Shown piece by piece: positions 1-8,292 of a DNA stretch of 64,000 nucleotides. Each line of letters opens with the position of its first letter. Position 1 is the first letter of the stretch. Under the pieces are notes generated by a model. That model saw only the letters and a program-made list of their open reading frames with translations. It was not told the DNA's origin and searched no databases. The stretch covers positions 2,547,440 to 2,611,439 of the forward strand of contig NZ_CP035493.1 in assembly GCF_004135385.1 (NCBI RefSeq). The letters run 5' to 3'. The DNA is from Xylanimonas protaetiae (GTDB lineage: Bacteria > Actinomycetota > Actinomycetes > Actinomycetales > Cellulomonadaceae). A program made the position numbers and the translations under genes.

Positions 1-1114
1 CCGTGACCACGTAGCCGATGTCGCCACGCGTGGCGAGCATCTGGCCCTCGATGTTGGCGCCGTGCTCCGCGAACACCTGGTTGATCGCCGCGAGCACGCC
101 GGGCACGTTGCGGTGCAGGACCATGATGCGGCCCACGCCCGTGGGGGCGAGCTGGAGGTTCGGCAGGTTCACCGAGAGCATCGTGGACCCCGTGCTGAGG
201 TAGTCGCGCAGCTTGCCGGCCACGAACTCGCCGATCGCCTCCTGCGCCTCCTCGGTCGACCCGCCCACGTGCGGGGTCAGGATCACGTTCGGCAGGCCGC
301 GCAGCGGCGAGTCGAAGTGGTCGCCGCGCTTCTTCGGCTCGGTGGGGAACACGTCGACGGCGGCACCGGCGATGTGGCCCGACTCGATGTGGGCGCGCAG
401 GGCCTCGACGTCGACGACGAAGCCGCGCGACAGGTTGAGGAAGATGGCGCCGGGCTTCATCTTCTCGAACAGGTCGGCCCCGAAGAAGCCGGCGTTGCCC
501 GGGCGGCCGTCCACGTGGATCGTGACGGCGTCGGACATCGCGAGGAGCTCGTCGAGCGACTTCGCGCGGTGCGCGTTGCCGAGCGAGAGGCGCTCCTGCA
601 CGTCGAAGAACACGACGCGCATGCCGAGGTTCTCGGCGAGCACGGACAGCTGCGAGCCGATGTTGCCGTAGCCGATGATGCCGAGCGTGCGGCCGCGCAC
701 CTCGTGCGCGCCGTCGGCCGTCTTGTCCCAGACGCCGTCGTGCAGCGCCTTGTCGCGCACGGGCAGGCGGCGGGTCAGCGAGATGATCTCGGCCAGCGCG
801 AGCTCGACCACCGAGCGGGTGTTCGAGTACGGCGCGTTGAACACGGCGACGCCGTGCGACGCGGCGGCGGCCAGGTCGATCTGGTTGGTGCCGATCGAGA
901 AGGTCCCGACGGCCTGGAGCTCGGGGGACGACTCGATGACCTTGCGGGTCACGTTGGTCTTGGACCGGATGCCGAGCACGTGGACGCCCTCGAGCGCCTC
1001 GATCAGCTCGGCCTCGTCGAGGGCGCCGGAGCGCAGCTCGACCTCGAGGCCCGCGTTGCGCAGGATCTCGACGGCGACAGGGTGGACGTTCTCGAGGAGG
1101 AGGACTCGCAGCAC
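1..1114 (-). CDS. serA: D-3-phosphoglycerate dehydrogenase, C-terminus cut by window edge
   Basis: Catalyses the first step of serine synthesis, NAD-dependent oxidation of 3-phosphoglycerate, in the cytosol. About 371 residues are visible, read leftward from a GTG at 1114 (start VLRVLLLENVHP). The Rossmann motif GIIGYGNIGS lies near residues 141-151, followed by a typical dehydrogenase body (LNLSRGFVVD, LTPHVGGSTEEAQ). A C-terminal ACT regulatory domain begins near residue 300 and the visible end, RGDIGYVVT, is the usual ACT tail, so only a few residues are missing. The length fits the short, E. coli-like class of about 400 residues. The reading frame is intact. The GTG start has only a weak upstream GGGGG, so the exact start is less sure than the identity. 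Confidence 0.93.
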   Translation of the reverse strand, partial: MLRVLLLENVHPVAVEILRNAGLEVELRSGALDEAELIEALEGVHVLGIRSKTNVTRKVIESSPELQAVGTFSIGTNQIDLAAAASHGVAVFNAPYSNTRSVVELALAEIISLTRRLPVRDKALHDGVWDKTADGAHEVRGRTLGIIGYGNIGSQLSVLAENLGMRVVFFDVQERLSLGNAHRAKSLDELLAMSDAVTIHVDGRPGNAGFFGADLFEKMKPGAIFLNLSRGFVVDVEALRAHIESGHIAGAAVDVFPTEPKKRGDHFDSPLRGLPNVILTPHVGGSTEEAQEAIGEFVAGKLRDYLSTGSTMLSVNLPNLQLAPTGVGRIMVLHRNVPGVLAAINQVFAEHGANIEGQMLATRGDIGYVVT

Positions 1115-1256
1115 GCCCCCATGGTGCGCCCGATGCCGAGCCACGGACAAACTCGTCTCACGCCTGGCTCGCCGTGGACGGTCCCCGGGCCGCGATGGTC
1201 AGACCACGCCGGCGGGACTCCGCCGCACCTCCGGCTCAGGACGTGTCGACGCCGGC

Positions 1257-3533
1257 TCAGCCGGAGAACCCGTCCGGCAGCGGTTCCGTGTGCACGACGA
1301 CGAGGCGCTGCGTCGGGCGCGTCATCGCGACGTACAGGTCGGACCACCCGCCCGCCCCGCGCGCGACGCCCGCGGGCTCGACGAGCACGACGGCGTCGTA
1401 CTCGAGGCCCTTGACCTCGCGCGGTGCGAGCACCGTGACCTGCTGGTCCTCGAGGCGCTGCGCCGCGAGGCGCTCGGCCTCGGCGGTGCCGAGCGCGCCC
1501 GGCAGCGCGGCGTCGAGCGCCGCCCGCAGCGCCGCCACGGACGCCGCCGGCGCGATGACGGCGACACGGCCCGCGTCGTCCGGCCCGACGAACTCGACGG
1601 CCAAGGCCGCGGCGTGCGACGCCACCGCTGCCGCGACGTCGGCGGGCGAGCCGACCGGGACGTCGACGATGGCGCCCGGCACCTCGCGTGCCGCCGTGAG
1701 CGGCGACGCCGGCAGGCCTGCCGCCTTGGCGACGCGCTGCGCGGCGTCGGCCACCTCGGCCGGCGTGCGGTAGGACACGGTGAGCTCCTCGAGCCGCCAC
1801 CCGTCACCCAGCACGGGTGTCAGGGCGGTCGCCCAGGAGCGCGCCCCGGCGTGCGAGGACGTCTGTGCGACGTCGCCGACGATGGTCATCGACCGCGTCG
1901 GCACGCGGCGGGCGAGCATGCGCCACGCCATGGGGGAGAGCTCCTGCGCCTCGTCGACCACGACGTGCCCGTACGTCCAGGCGCGGTCCCCGGCGGCGCG
2001 CTCGGCCGTCGTCAGGCGCGGGCCGGAGGTCGCGAAGCGCTCCGCGAGGGTCTCGGCGTCGACCTGGATCATCGACCCGGCCGCGGCGCCCGAGGCGAGC
2101 ACCGACCGGGCGTGCGCGAGCGCCTCGGCGCGCTCGGCGGCCTCGGCCTTGGCCTCGGCGCGCGCGACGGCGTCGTCCTCACCGAGCAGCTCTGCGGCCT
2201 CGTCGAGCAGCGGCACGTCGGACTCGGTCCACGGCGCCCAGGGCGCGCGCAGCACCGCGGCGCGCTCGGTGTCGGTGAGCTCCGGGGCGGCCTCCGCGAG
2301 GCGGTGCGGGCGCGAGAGCAGGTCGTCGACGAGCTTCTTGGGCGAGATGGGGAACCAGGCCAGGTTGAGCGCGACACGCACCTCGCGCAGCGAGCGAAGG
2401 TCCTCGAGGACGATGGCGCGGTCCTCGGGCGTCAGGTCGCCGCCGTCGGCCCGCTGGTACTGCTCGACCAGCCGGGCCAGCATGTCGCGGACGAAGCCCA
2501 CACGGGCTTCGTTGTGCGGCTTGTGGGTGCGGCGGGCACGCCCGATGGCGTCGCGCACGTCGCGCGGGCGGATCACGAGGCTGTGCCCGTCGAGGCGGAA
2601 GCGCACCTCACGCTCGGGGACGCGCTCGCGGGCGCGCACGGCACGGCGGACGACGTCGGCCCACAGCAGGCGACCCTTGACCTCGGCGGCCACGCCGTCG
2701 TCGACGGCCGCGGCGCTGATGCCGGGGACGAGGTCGCCCAGCGTCGTCGAGACGACGCCGGTCTCGCCCAGCGAGGGGAGCACCTGGTCGATGTAGCGCA
2801 GGAACGAGCGCGACGGCCCGACCAGCAGCACGCCCGACTTCTCGAGCGTGCGGCGGTGCGCGTAGAGCAGGTACGCGGCGCGGTGCAGCGCGACGGCCGT
2901 CTTGCCCGTGCCCGGCCCGCCCTGCACCACGAGGGCGCCGGCGAGCTCGGAGCGGATGATGCGGTCCTGCTCGGCCTGGATGGTCGCCACGATGTCGGAC
3001 ATGCGGCCCGTGCGGCGTGACGCCAGCGCCGCGAGCAGCGCGCCCTCGCCCGAGAGCGCCGACGCGTCGAGCTCGCCGTCGTCGTCGGCGCCGGACAGGT
3101 CGAGGAGCTCGTCCTCGAGGCCGGTCACCTTGCGGCCGGTCGTGACCAGGTGCCGACGACGGCGCACGCCGGCGGGGCGCAGGGCGGTCGCGCGGTAGAA
3201 CGCCTCGGCCGCCGGGGCGCGCCAGTCCGTCAGGAGCGAGCGCTGCTCGTCGTCGGTCAGGCCGATGCGTCCCACGTAGCGGACGCCCGCGTCGTCGAGG
3301 TCGAGGCGGCCGAACGCCAGCCGGTCCTCGACGGCGTCGAGCTGCGCCGCGCGGTCCTCGTAGAGGGTCGCGAAGGCGTCGCGCTCGGAGCGGTTCTGCG
3401 GCGACCCGGACGGTCCCTCGCGTCGCACCGCCGTCAGCCGGCCCCGCGCCCGCCGCCGCAGCTCGTCGAGGCGGGCGTAGAGATCGTCGACGACGGACTG
3501 CTCGTGCGCCAGCTCGTCCTGCCTGCCCGCCAC
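1257..3533 (-). CDS. helR: HelR/HelD-like superfamily 1 helicase
   Basis: 758-residue UvrD-like ATPase of the HelD/HelR type, a family that binds RNA polymerase and clears stalled complexes; actinobacterial HelR contributes to rifamycin tolerance. The N-terminus has the charged coiled-coil start typical of HelD (ELAHEQSVVDDLYARLDELR). Walker A GGPGTGKTA is near residue 205, DEAQELSPMAW near 528, and the C-terminal helicase motif EVKGLEYDAVVLVEP near 710. The GTG at 3533 is chosen because GGGAGA sits about 6 bases upstream; the frame stays open to 3782, but that extension only reads through a tandem DNA repeat. Transcribed toward serA, away from the signalling genes. Identity as HelR rather than another UvrD-like protein is a family-level call. 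Confidence 0.85.
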   Translation of the reverse strand: MAGRQDELAHEQSVVDDLYARLDELRRRARGRLTAVRREGPSGSPQNRSERDAFATLYEDRAAQLDAVEDRLAFGRLDLDDAGVRYVGRIGLTDDEQRSLLTDWRAPAAEAFYRATALRPAGVRRRRHLVTTGRKVTGLEDELLDLSGADDDGELDASALSGEGALLAALASRRTGRMSDIVATIQAEQDRIIRSELAGALVVQGGPGTGKTAVALHRAAYLLYAHRRTLEKSGVLLVGPSRSFLRYIDQVLPSLGETGVVSTTLGDLVPGISAAAVDDGVAAEVKGRLLWADVVRRAVRARERVPEREVRFRLDGHSLVIRPRDVRDAIGRARRTHKPHNEARVGFVRDMLARLVEQYQRADGGDLTPEDRAIVLEDLRSLREVRVALNLAWFPISPKKLVDDLLSRPHRLAEAAPELTDTERAAVLRAPWAPWTESDVPLLDEAAELLGEDDAVARAEAKAEAAERAEALAHARSVLASGAAAGSMIQVDAETLAERFATSGPRLTTAERAAGDRAWTYGHVVVDEAQELSPMAWRMLARRVPTRSMTIVGDVAQTSSHAGARSWATALTPVLGDGWRLEELTVSYRTPAEVADAAQRVAKAAGLPASPLTAAREVPGAIVDVPVGSPADVAAAVASHAAALAVEFVGPDDAGRVAVIAPAASVAALRAALDAALPGALGTAEAERLAAQRLEDQQVTVLAPREVKGLEYDAVVLVEPAGVARGAGGWSDLYVAMTRPTQRLVVVHTEPLPDGFSG

Positions 3534-3575
3534 CGGATCTCCCTGCCCTTCGTCGACCTGCGACCCGTCGGGACG

Positions 3576-3587
3576 GGTCGGCCGACC
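3576..3587. promoter_or_regulatory. 12-bp palindrome upstream of helR
   Basis: GGTCGGCCGACC is a perfect palindrome 43-54 bases upstream of the helR GTG. It sits beside an AT-richer AATAAT on the minus strand that could be a -10 element. It may be an operator or part of the helR promoter; no regulator is identified. Confidence 0.35.
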
Positions 3588-3633
3588 ATTATTGCCGAAC
3601 CTGAGGGTCCGCGGGACCGTCCTGACCCGGTTC

Positions 3634-3705
3634 CGCCGAGGGGTGGGCACGACCCGGTCTCGCCGAGGGGTGGGCACGACCCGGTCTCGCCGAGGGGTGG
3701 GCACG
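3634..3705. repeat. 27-bp tandem repeat, 2.7 copies
   Basis: Two perfect 27-base copies (3634-3660 and 3661-3687, beginning CGCCGAGGGGTGGGCACG) are followed by an 18-base partial copy (3688-3705). The copies are contiguous with no spacers. They lie in the 247-base divergent region between helR and the REC-PP2C gene, so copy number could affect expression of either side. Confidence 0.9.
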
Positions 3706-3767
3706 CGGGGCGCGGGCCACCGGCTGCGACACGCCCCGCGACCCTGCCCGCGGTCCGGGCGCCGGTC

Positions 3768-3773
3768 TACCAT
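3768..3773 (+). promoter_or_regulatory. -10 element of REC-PP2C gene (leaderless)
   Basis: TACCAT ends 7 bases before the ATG at 3781 and there is no Shine-Dalgarno sequence, so transcription probably starts at the ATG itself. Confidence 0.55.
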
Positions 3774-3780
3774 CCCTGCC

Positions 3781-5058
3781 ATGGTCAGCGGCGTGGCGGG
3801 TCAGGGGGTTCCCGTGGTGCTGCTCGTGGAGGACGACGACGGCGACGCGCTCCTGGTCACGGAGCTCCTCGTCGACGCGGCGATCGACGTCGACCTGCGC
3901 CGGGCGCGTTCCGTCGAGGAGGCCGAGGCGGAGCTGGCCCGCGACGACGTCGAGTGCCTGCTGATCGACCTCGGCCTGCCGGACGCCGTCGGCCTCACCG
4001 CCGTGGAACGGCTGCGCGCCCTGGCCGCGGCGCGCGCCGACCCGCCTGCGCTCGTCGTCCTGACGGGCAACGCCGACGTGGACCAGGGCGTGCGCGCGGT
4101 CGCCGCGGGTGCTGACGACTACCTCGTCAAGGGCGAGACCGACCCGGCCCTGCTGGGCCGGTCCCTGCGCTACGCCCTCCAGCGCCGCCACGTGGTCACG
4201 CAGCGCCGCGCCCTGTTCCGCAGCGAGGTGCGGGCGGCCGAGACCGCGCGCCTCGAGCGGGCCCTGCTCCCGACGCCGCTCGTCGCCGACGAGCACGTGT
4301 CGGTCATGGTCGGCTACCTGCCGGGACGTGACGGCCTGCTCGGCGGCGACTTCTTCGACACGGTCGAGCGGGCGGACGGCACCGTGCTGTCGGTCATCGG
4401 CGACGTCTCGGGGCACGGCCCGGACGAGGCGGCGCTCGGCGCCACGCTGCGCACGGCGTGGCGCACGCTCGTGCTCACCGACACCCCCGCCGCCCGGATC
4501 CTGCCGCTGCTCGAGCGGGTGCTGCTGACCGAGCGCGCGGGCCCCGACGTCTTCGTGACCCTGTGCATGCTCGTGATCGAGCCCGGCCGCACCGCGGTCG
4601 ACGTGTACCTCGCGGGCCACCTGGCACCCCTGCTCATCACCGGCCCGGCAGGCGGGGCGCGGTGCGCGCCGGTAGTGCCGAGCGCGCGCGGGCGGGCGCT
4701 CGGCATCCCGGTCGAGGGCGGCTGGCAGCCGCAGCGGCTCGAGCTCGAGGGCCCGTTCTCCGTCGTGCTGTACACCGACGGCCTCGTCGAGGCCGAGGTC
4801 ACGCCCGACGCCGCGCCCGTCCTCCCGCGCCGCGGCGTACCGCGCCTCGGGGTCGAGGGGCTGCTCCGCGTGTTCGAGGCGGAGCTCGCGAACGAGGTCA
4901 CCGGCGTCGTCGAGCGCGTCCTGCGTCGCGTCCGCGAGCTGCACGGTGGCCCGCTCGTCGACGACGCCGCCGTGCTGTCGGTCGGCTGGACCGCCGACGA
5001 CGCCGTCGCCGGGGAGCGCTCCTCCACGCTCGCCGACTCGGTCGAGTGGGCGCGATGA
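3781..5058 (+). CDS. Response regulator with PP2C (SpoIIE/RsbU-type) phosphatase output
   Basis: 425-residue cytosolic signalling protein. An N-terminal receiver domain (about residues 12-125) has the acidic pocket EDDDGD, a phospho-acceptor Asp in LLIDLGLPD and the conserved Lys in DYLVKGE. A PP2C-family phosphatase domain fills the C-terminal half, with GGDFFD near residue 187, DVSGHG near 207 and YTDGLVEA near 325. In related proteins phosphorylation of the receiver controls dephosphorylation of an anti-sigma antagonist; no such partner is encoded nearby. The ATG at 3781 is preceded by a -10-like hexamer rather than an RBS. Its TGA overlaps the ATG of the histidine kinase (ATGA), so the two are translationally coupled. 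Target is unknown. Confidence 0.85.
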   Translation: MVSGVAGQGVPVVLLVEDDDGDALLVTELLVDAAIDVDLRRARSVEEAEAELARDDVECLLIDLGLPDAVGLTAVERLRALAAARADPPALVVLTGNADVDQGVRAVAAGADDYLVKGETDPALLGRSLRYALQRRHVVTQRRALFRSEVRAAETARLERALLPTPLVADEHVSVMVGYLPGRDGLLGGDFFDTVERADGTVLSVIGDVSGHGPDEAALGATLRTAWRTLVLTDTPAARILPLLERVLLTERAGPDVFVTLCMLVIEPGRTAVDVYLAGHLAPLLITGPAGGARCAPVVPSARGRALGIPVEGGWQPQRLELEGPFSVVLYTDGLVEAEVTPDAAPVLPRRGVPRLGVEGLLRVFEAELANEVTGVVERVLRRVRELHGGPLVDDAAVLSVGWTADDAVAGERSSTLADSVEWAR

Positions 5059-6329
5059 CGCCGCCCGACGGCGTCGCCCGCCGCCGGTCCGTGCTCGGCC
5101 ACCACACGCTGCTCGGCGCCTCGCTGCGCGGCCGCGTCGCCCGCCTGCTCACGCTCAGCGCCGTCCTGCTGGCCGTCGTCTACGCCGTCGCCGTGCTCGT
5201 CCTGGTCCGCGCCGACGCCTTCCTCGACGGCGTCCGGCCGGACCCGGGCTCCTCCGCCGAGACCTCCCACTACGACGACGCCGTCGGCGGTCTGCGGCTC
5301 CTGATCGTCGTCCTGGCCGTGCTCGCCGGCGTGGCCGTGCTGCTCGGGACGTTCGTGTGGAAGGCCCTCGAGCGCGACGTGCTCGCCCCCTTGGCCGCCC
5401 TGGCCGCCACCGCGCGCGCGGCCGCCGAGGGCGACCTGCGCCGGCCCGTGCCGCGCGTCGGCATGGGCGAGATCGCGGCGCTCGCGGCCGACGTCGAGCA
5501 CATGCGCGCGGAGCTGGCCACGCAGCTGGAAGAGCTCCGCGCGCTGCACGAGGAGACGGCCGAGGCGCACGAGCAGCTCACCGCCCAGGCGGCCGAGCTG
5601 GAGCGGTCCAACCGCGACCTGGAGCAGTTCGCCTACGTGGCCTCGCACGACCTCCAGGAGCCGCTGCGCAAGGTCGCGAGCTTCACGCAGCTGCTCGGCA
5701 AGCGGTACCGCGGCCGGCTCGACGAGAACGCCGACCAGTACATCGACTTCGCCGTCGACGGCGCCAAGCGCATGCAGCAGCTCATCCAGGACCTCCTGCT
5801 CTTCTCGCGCGTGGGGCGCGCCGAGGTCCGCGACGTCGCGGTGGACCTCGAGCAGGTGCTGACCGAGGTGCTCGGCGAGCTCGCGGAGCGCGTCGACGCC
5901 GCGGACGCGACCGTCACGCACGACCCGCTGCCCACCGTGCAGGGCGACCCCACGCTGCTGCGCCTGGTCCTGGCCAACGTCGTGGGCAACGCGCTGAAGT
6001 TCCGGCGGGCGGACGTCCCGGCGCGTGTGCACGTGGGGACCCGCGACACGGGCGACGCCTGGCACCTGAGCGTCACGGACAACGGCATCGGCATCGACCC
6101 GCGGTACGCCGACCGCGTCTTCGTGATCTTCCAGCGGCTGCACCCCAAGGAGGTCTATCCGGGCACGGGCATCGGGCTGGCCCTGGTGCAGCGCATCGTC
6201 GAGTACCACGGCGGCCGCGCCTGGGTGGCGCCCGCCGCCGACGGCGGGACGACCGTGGCGTGGACGCTCCCGCACCGGCGCGTGAGACGCCGCGCAGGCG
6301 ACTCCCGGGCGGCGGGGTCGATCGGTTAG
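5055..6329 (+). CDS. Membrane sensor histidine kinase with HAMP domain
   Basis: 424-residue sensor kinase. Transmembrane segments at about residues 31-52 and 81-102 enclose a short extracellular loop of about 28 residues, too small for a classical ligand domain. HAMP follows (about 100-155) with a coiled-coil linker. The phospho-acceptor His lies in YVASHDLQEPLRKV near residue 197, the phytochrome-like class. The ATPase domain shows the N box NVVGNALKF, then DNGIGIDP and GTGIGLALV. It overlaps the upstream REC-PP2C gene by ATGA and is followed by a single-domain response regulator, so the three genes probably form one pathway. The kinase subclass SHDLQEPLR is commonly paired with Rcp1-like regulators such as the next gene. 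Confidence 0.9.
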   Translation: MTPPDGVARRRSVLGHHTLLGASLRGRVARLLTLSAVLLAVVYAVAVLVLVRADAFLDGVRPDPGSSAETSHYDDAVGGLRLLIVVLAVLAGVAVLLGTFVWKALERDVLAPLAALAATARAAAEGDLRRPVPRVGMGEIAALAADVEHMRAELATQLEELRALHEETAEAHEQLTAQAAELERSNRDLEQFAYVASHDLQEPLRKVASFTQLLGKRYRGRLDENADQYIDFAVDGAKRMQQLIQDLLLFSRVGRAEVRDVAVDLEQVLTEVLGELAERVDAADATVTHDPLPTVQGDPTLLRLVLANVVGNALKFRRADVPARVHVGTRDTGDAWHLSVTDNGIGIDPRYADRVFVIFQRLHPKEVYPGTGIGLALVQRIVEYHGGRAWVAPAADGGTTVAWTLPHRRVRRRAGDSRAAGSIG

Positions 6330-6332
6330 TCT
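6327..6332 (+). promoter_or_regulatory. -10 element upstream of Rcp1-like regulator
   Basis: TAGTCT overlaps the stop of the kinase gene. Transcription would start near 6339, giving either a leaderless GTG at 6338 (in frame) or a leader of about 60 bases to the GTG at 6401. Confidence 0.4.
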
Positions 6333-6400
6333 GGCCTGTGTTGGCCCTGACCTGCGGCGATGCTCGCCGTGCCGGGAGGGGTCGGGAGGGCGGGGCCATC

Positions 6401-6847
6401 GTGAGACGCGGTGACGACCGGGGCGTCGTGCAGGTCCTGCTGGTCGAGGACGACCCGGGCGACGTCCTCATGACGCGCGAGGCGCTCGACGACCACCACG
6501 TGCCCAACCAGCTCCACGTGGTGCCCGACGGCGTCGCGGCCATCGACTTCCTGCGCAAGCAGGGCGCCTACGCGGGCGCCCCCACGCCGGACCTGGTGCT
6601 GCTGGACCTCAACCTGCCCCGCATGCACGGCCACGAGGTGCTCGGCGCGATCAAGGGCGACCCGGCGCTCGCCCGCATCCCGGTCGTCGTCCTGACCACG
6701 TCGGACGCCGAGGACGACATCGTCGCCTCGTACTCGCTGCACGCGAACGCCTACGTGACCAAGCCGGTCGACTTCGACCAGTTCGTCGAGGTCGTCCGCA
6801 AGATCGACGACTTCTTCGTCTCGGTGGTGCGGCTCCCCGCCCGCTGA
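6401..6847 (+). CDS. Rcp1-like single-domain response regulator
   Basis: 148-residue receiver-only protein. It shows VEDDPGDVLMT (acidic pocket), the phospho-Asp in LLDLNLPRMHG near residue 68, the switch residue in VVLTTSD and the conserved Lys in AYVTKPVDFDQF. This is the Rcp1/CheY-like class that accepts phosphate from phytochrome-type kinases such as the one just upstream. There is no DNA-binding output, so it acts by protein contact, perhaps as a phosphate shuttle to the REC-PP2C protein (inference). The GTG at 6401 is chosen for GGGAGGG about 10 bases upstream; an in-frame GTG at 6338 would add 21 residues. Confidence 0.85.
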   Translation: MRRGDDRGVVQVLLVEDDPGDVLMTREALDDHHVPNQLHVVPDGVAAIDFLRKQGAYAGAPTPDLVLLDLNLPRMHGHEVLGAIKGDPALARIPVVVLTTSDAEDDIVASYSLHANAYVTKPVDFDQFVEVVRKIDDFFVSVVRLPAR

Positions 6848-6876
6848 CGCGCCTGCGGGGCTGACGCGCCTGCGGG
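6843..6876. repeat. 17-bp tandem duplication after the response regulator
   Basis: GCTGACGCGCCTGCGGG occurs twice back to back (6843-6859, 6860-6876). The first copy includes the stop codon of the response regulator. It looks like a recent slippage duplication. Confidence 0.9.
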
Positions 6877-6953
6877 CCTGGGAAGCATTCGCGTCCCGTC
6901 CGGGTTGACGCGGTACGACGGCGAGACGCGCCGCCAGACCGAGAGGAGCCGGA

Positions 6954-7898
6954 GTGCTCGACCCGCAGGGCATCGTGACCGTCGACGAGGCGGCCGTGGC
7001 AGCCACGCTCGGCCCGATCCTGACCGCCGAGGGCCCGGCCTCCGAGGCCGGCGGCCCCGTGCTGCTGCACGCGCTGCGCGGGTTCGTCGACGCCGGGAGC
7101 ACCGGCGAGATCGCGACGGCGCACCTGGTCCAGAGCCTCGCCACGACGCGGCTGGCGACCTTCGACGTCGACCAGCTCCTCGACTACCGGTCCAAGAGGT
7201 CGCTCATGACCTTCGAGACGGACCGGTGGACGGCCTACGACGAGCCGTTCCTCGCGCTGGACCACGTGCGCGACGCCGACGGCGCCGGGTTCCTGCTGCT
7301 GCACGGCTCCGAGCCGGACCTGCAGTGGGAACGCGTGATCGCCGCGGTGCGCGGGCTGGTCGAGCGGTTCCGCGTCTCGCTGACGATCGGCTTCCACGGC
7401 ATCCCCATGGGGGTGCCGCACACCCGCCCGATCACGCTCACCGCGCACGGGACGCGCGCCGGGCTCACGGAGGACTACACGTCGTTCTTCGGCTCGGTCC
7501 AGGTGCCGTCCTCGATCTCCGCGCTGCTCGAGTACCGGCTCGGCGAGGCCGGGCACGACGCGCTCGGCTTCGTGGTGCACGTGCCGCACTACCTGGCGCA
7601 GTCGCAGTACACGCCGGCCGCCGTCGTCGCGCTGCAGCACGTCGAGCGGGCGACCGGGCTGGACCTGCTCACGGGGCGGCTGGCAGCGGCCGCCGCCGAC
7701 GCCACGATCGAGGTGGAGAAGCAGGTCGCCGAGTCCGGCGAGGTGCTCGCCGTCGTGCGGGCGCTCGAGGAGCAGTACGACCGGTTCGCCAGCCGCCTGG
7801 GCCGCCCGAGCCTGCTCGCCCAGGAGGCCCCGATCCCGACGGCCGACGAGCTGGGAGCCGAGTTCGAGCGCTACCTGGCCCAGCAGGACGACGACTGA
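6954..7898 (+). CDS. PAC2-family protein
   Basis: 314 residues. Belongs to the PAC2 family, named for eukaryotic proteasome assembly chaperones and widespread in actinobacteria; the bacterial function is not settled. Recognised from the N-terminal fold GPVLLHALRGFVDAGSTGEIATAHL, the central VSLTIGFHGIPMGVPHTRP and the helical C-terminus with an AEFERYLAQQ tail. It has no signal peptide or membrane segment and is probably cytosolic. The GTG at 6954 has GAGAGGAG ending 4-6 bases upstream. It stands alone between the signalling genes and the cold-shock gene. Family call is solid, role is not. Confidence 0.85.
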   Translation: MLDPQGIVTVDEAAVAATLGPILTAEGPASEAGGPVLLHALRGFVDAGSTGEIATAHLVQSLATTRLATFDVDQLLDYRSKRSLMTFETDRWTAYDEPFLALDHVRDADGAGFLLLHGSEPDLQWERVIAAVRGLVERFRVSLTIGFHGIPMGVPHTRPITLTAHGTRAGLTEDYTSFFGSVQVPSSISALLEYRLGEAGHDALGFVVHVPHYLAQSQYTPAAVVALQHVERATGLDLLTGRLAAAAADATIEVEKQVAESGEVLAVVRALEEQYDRFASRLGRPSLLAQEAPIPTADELGAEFERYLAQQDDD

Positions 7899-8017
7899 GA
7901 CACGCCCGCGCGTCTGTGGAGAATCCGTGACGTGCCAGGCTGTGACGTGCAACACTCTGGTCCGACGGCGCACCAGCAGGTCCGCCTGAAGGCTGCAGGG
8001 AAGGTCGAAGGAACAGC

Positions 8018-8221
8018 ATGGCGCAGGGTTCTGTGAAGTGGTTCAACGCTGAGAAGGGCTACGGGTTCATCGCCCAGGACGGCGGCGGCGCCGACGTCTT
8101 CGTCCACTACTCGGCGATCGTGTCGAACGGGTACCGCACGCTCGAGGAGGCCCAGCGGGTCGAGTTCGAGATCACGCAGGGTCCCAAGGGCCCTCAGGCG
8201 GAGCAGGTCGTCCCGCTCTGA
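8018..8221 (+). CDS. Cold-shock protein (CspA family)
   Basis: 67-residue single cold-shock domain, an RNA chaperone that binds single-stranded nucleic acid. RNP-1-like KGYGFI and RNP-2-like VFVHYSAI are both present, and [18 protein letters not shown] is the canonical start. Expressed alone: about 120 bases of upstream DNA precede it and a strong terminator follows at once. The RBS is GGAA-like, 8-12 bases upstream of the ATG. The upstream region probably holds a long 5' leader, as is common for csp genes, though no cold box is recognised. Confidence 0.95.
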   Translation: MAQGSVKWFNAEKGYGFIAQDGGGADVFVHYSAIVSNGYRTLEEAQRVEFEITQGPKGPQAEQVVPL

Positions 8222-8234
8222 TCTACCCAGGCTC

Positions 8235-8266
8235 GTGGCCCGGTCTCGTCTGCGAGACCGGGCCAC
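8235..8266 (+). terminator. Strong hairpin terminator after csp
   Basis: Perfect 14-bp inverted repeat, GTGGCCCGGTCTCG and its complement, with a TCTG loop and no U tract. It starts 13 bases after the csp stop and lies between convergent genes, so it can serve both strands. Confidence 0.85.
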
Positions 8267-8292
8267 GGCCGTGCAGGCCCCGGTCGTCCCGT

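Noticed and set aside
3624-3705. Possible CRISPR array
   Set aside because: The repeats are contiguous with no spacers and there are no cas genes.
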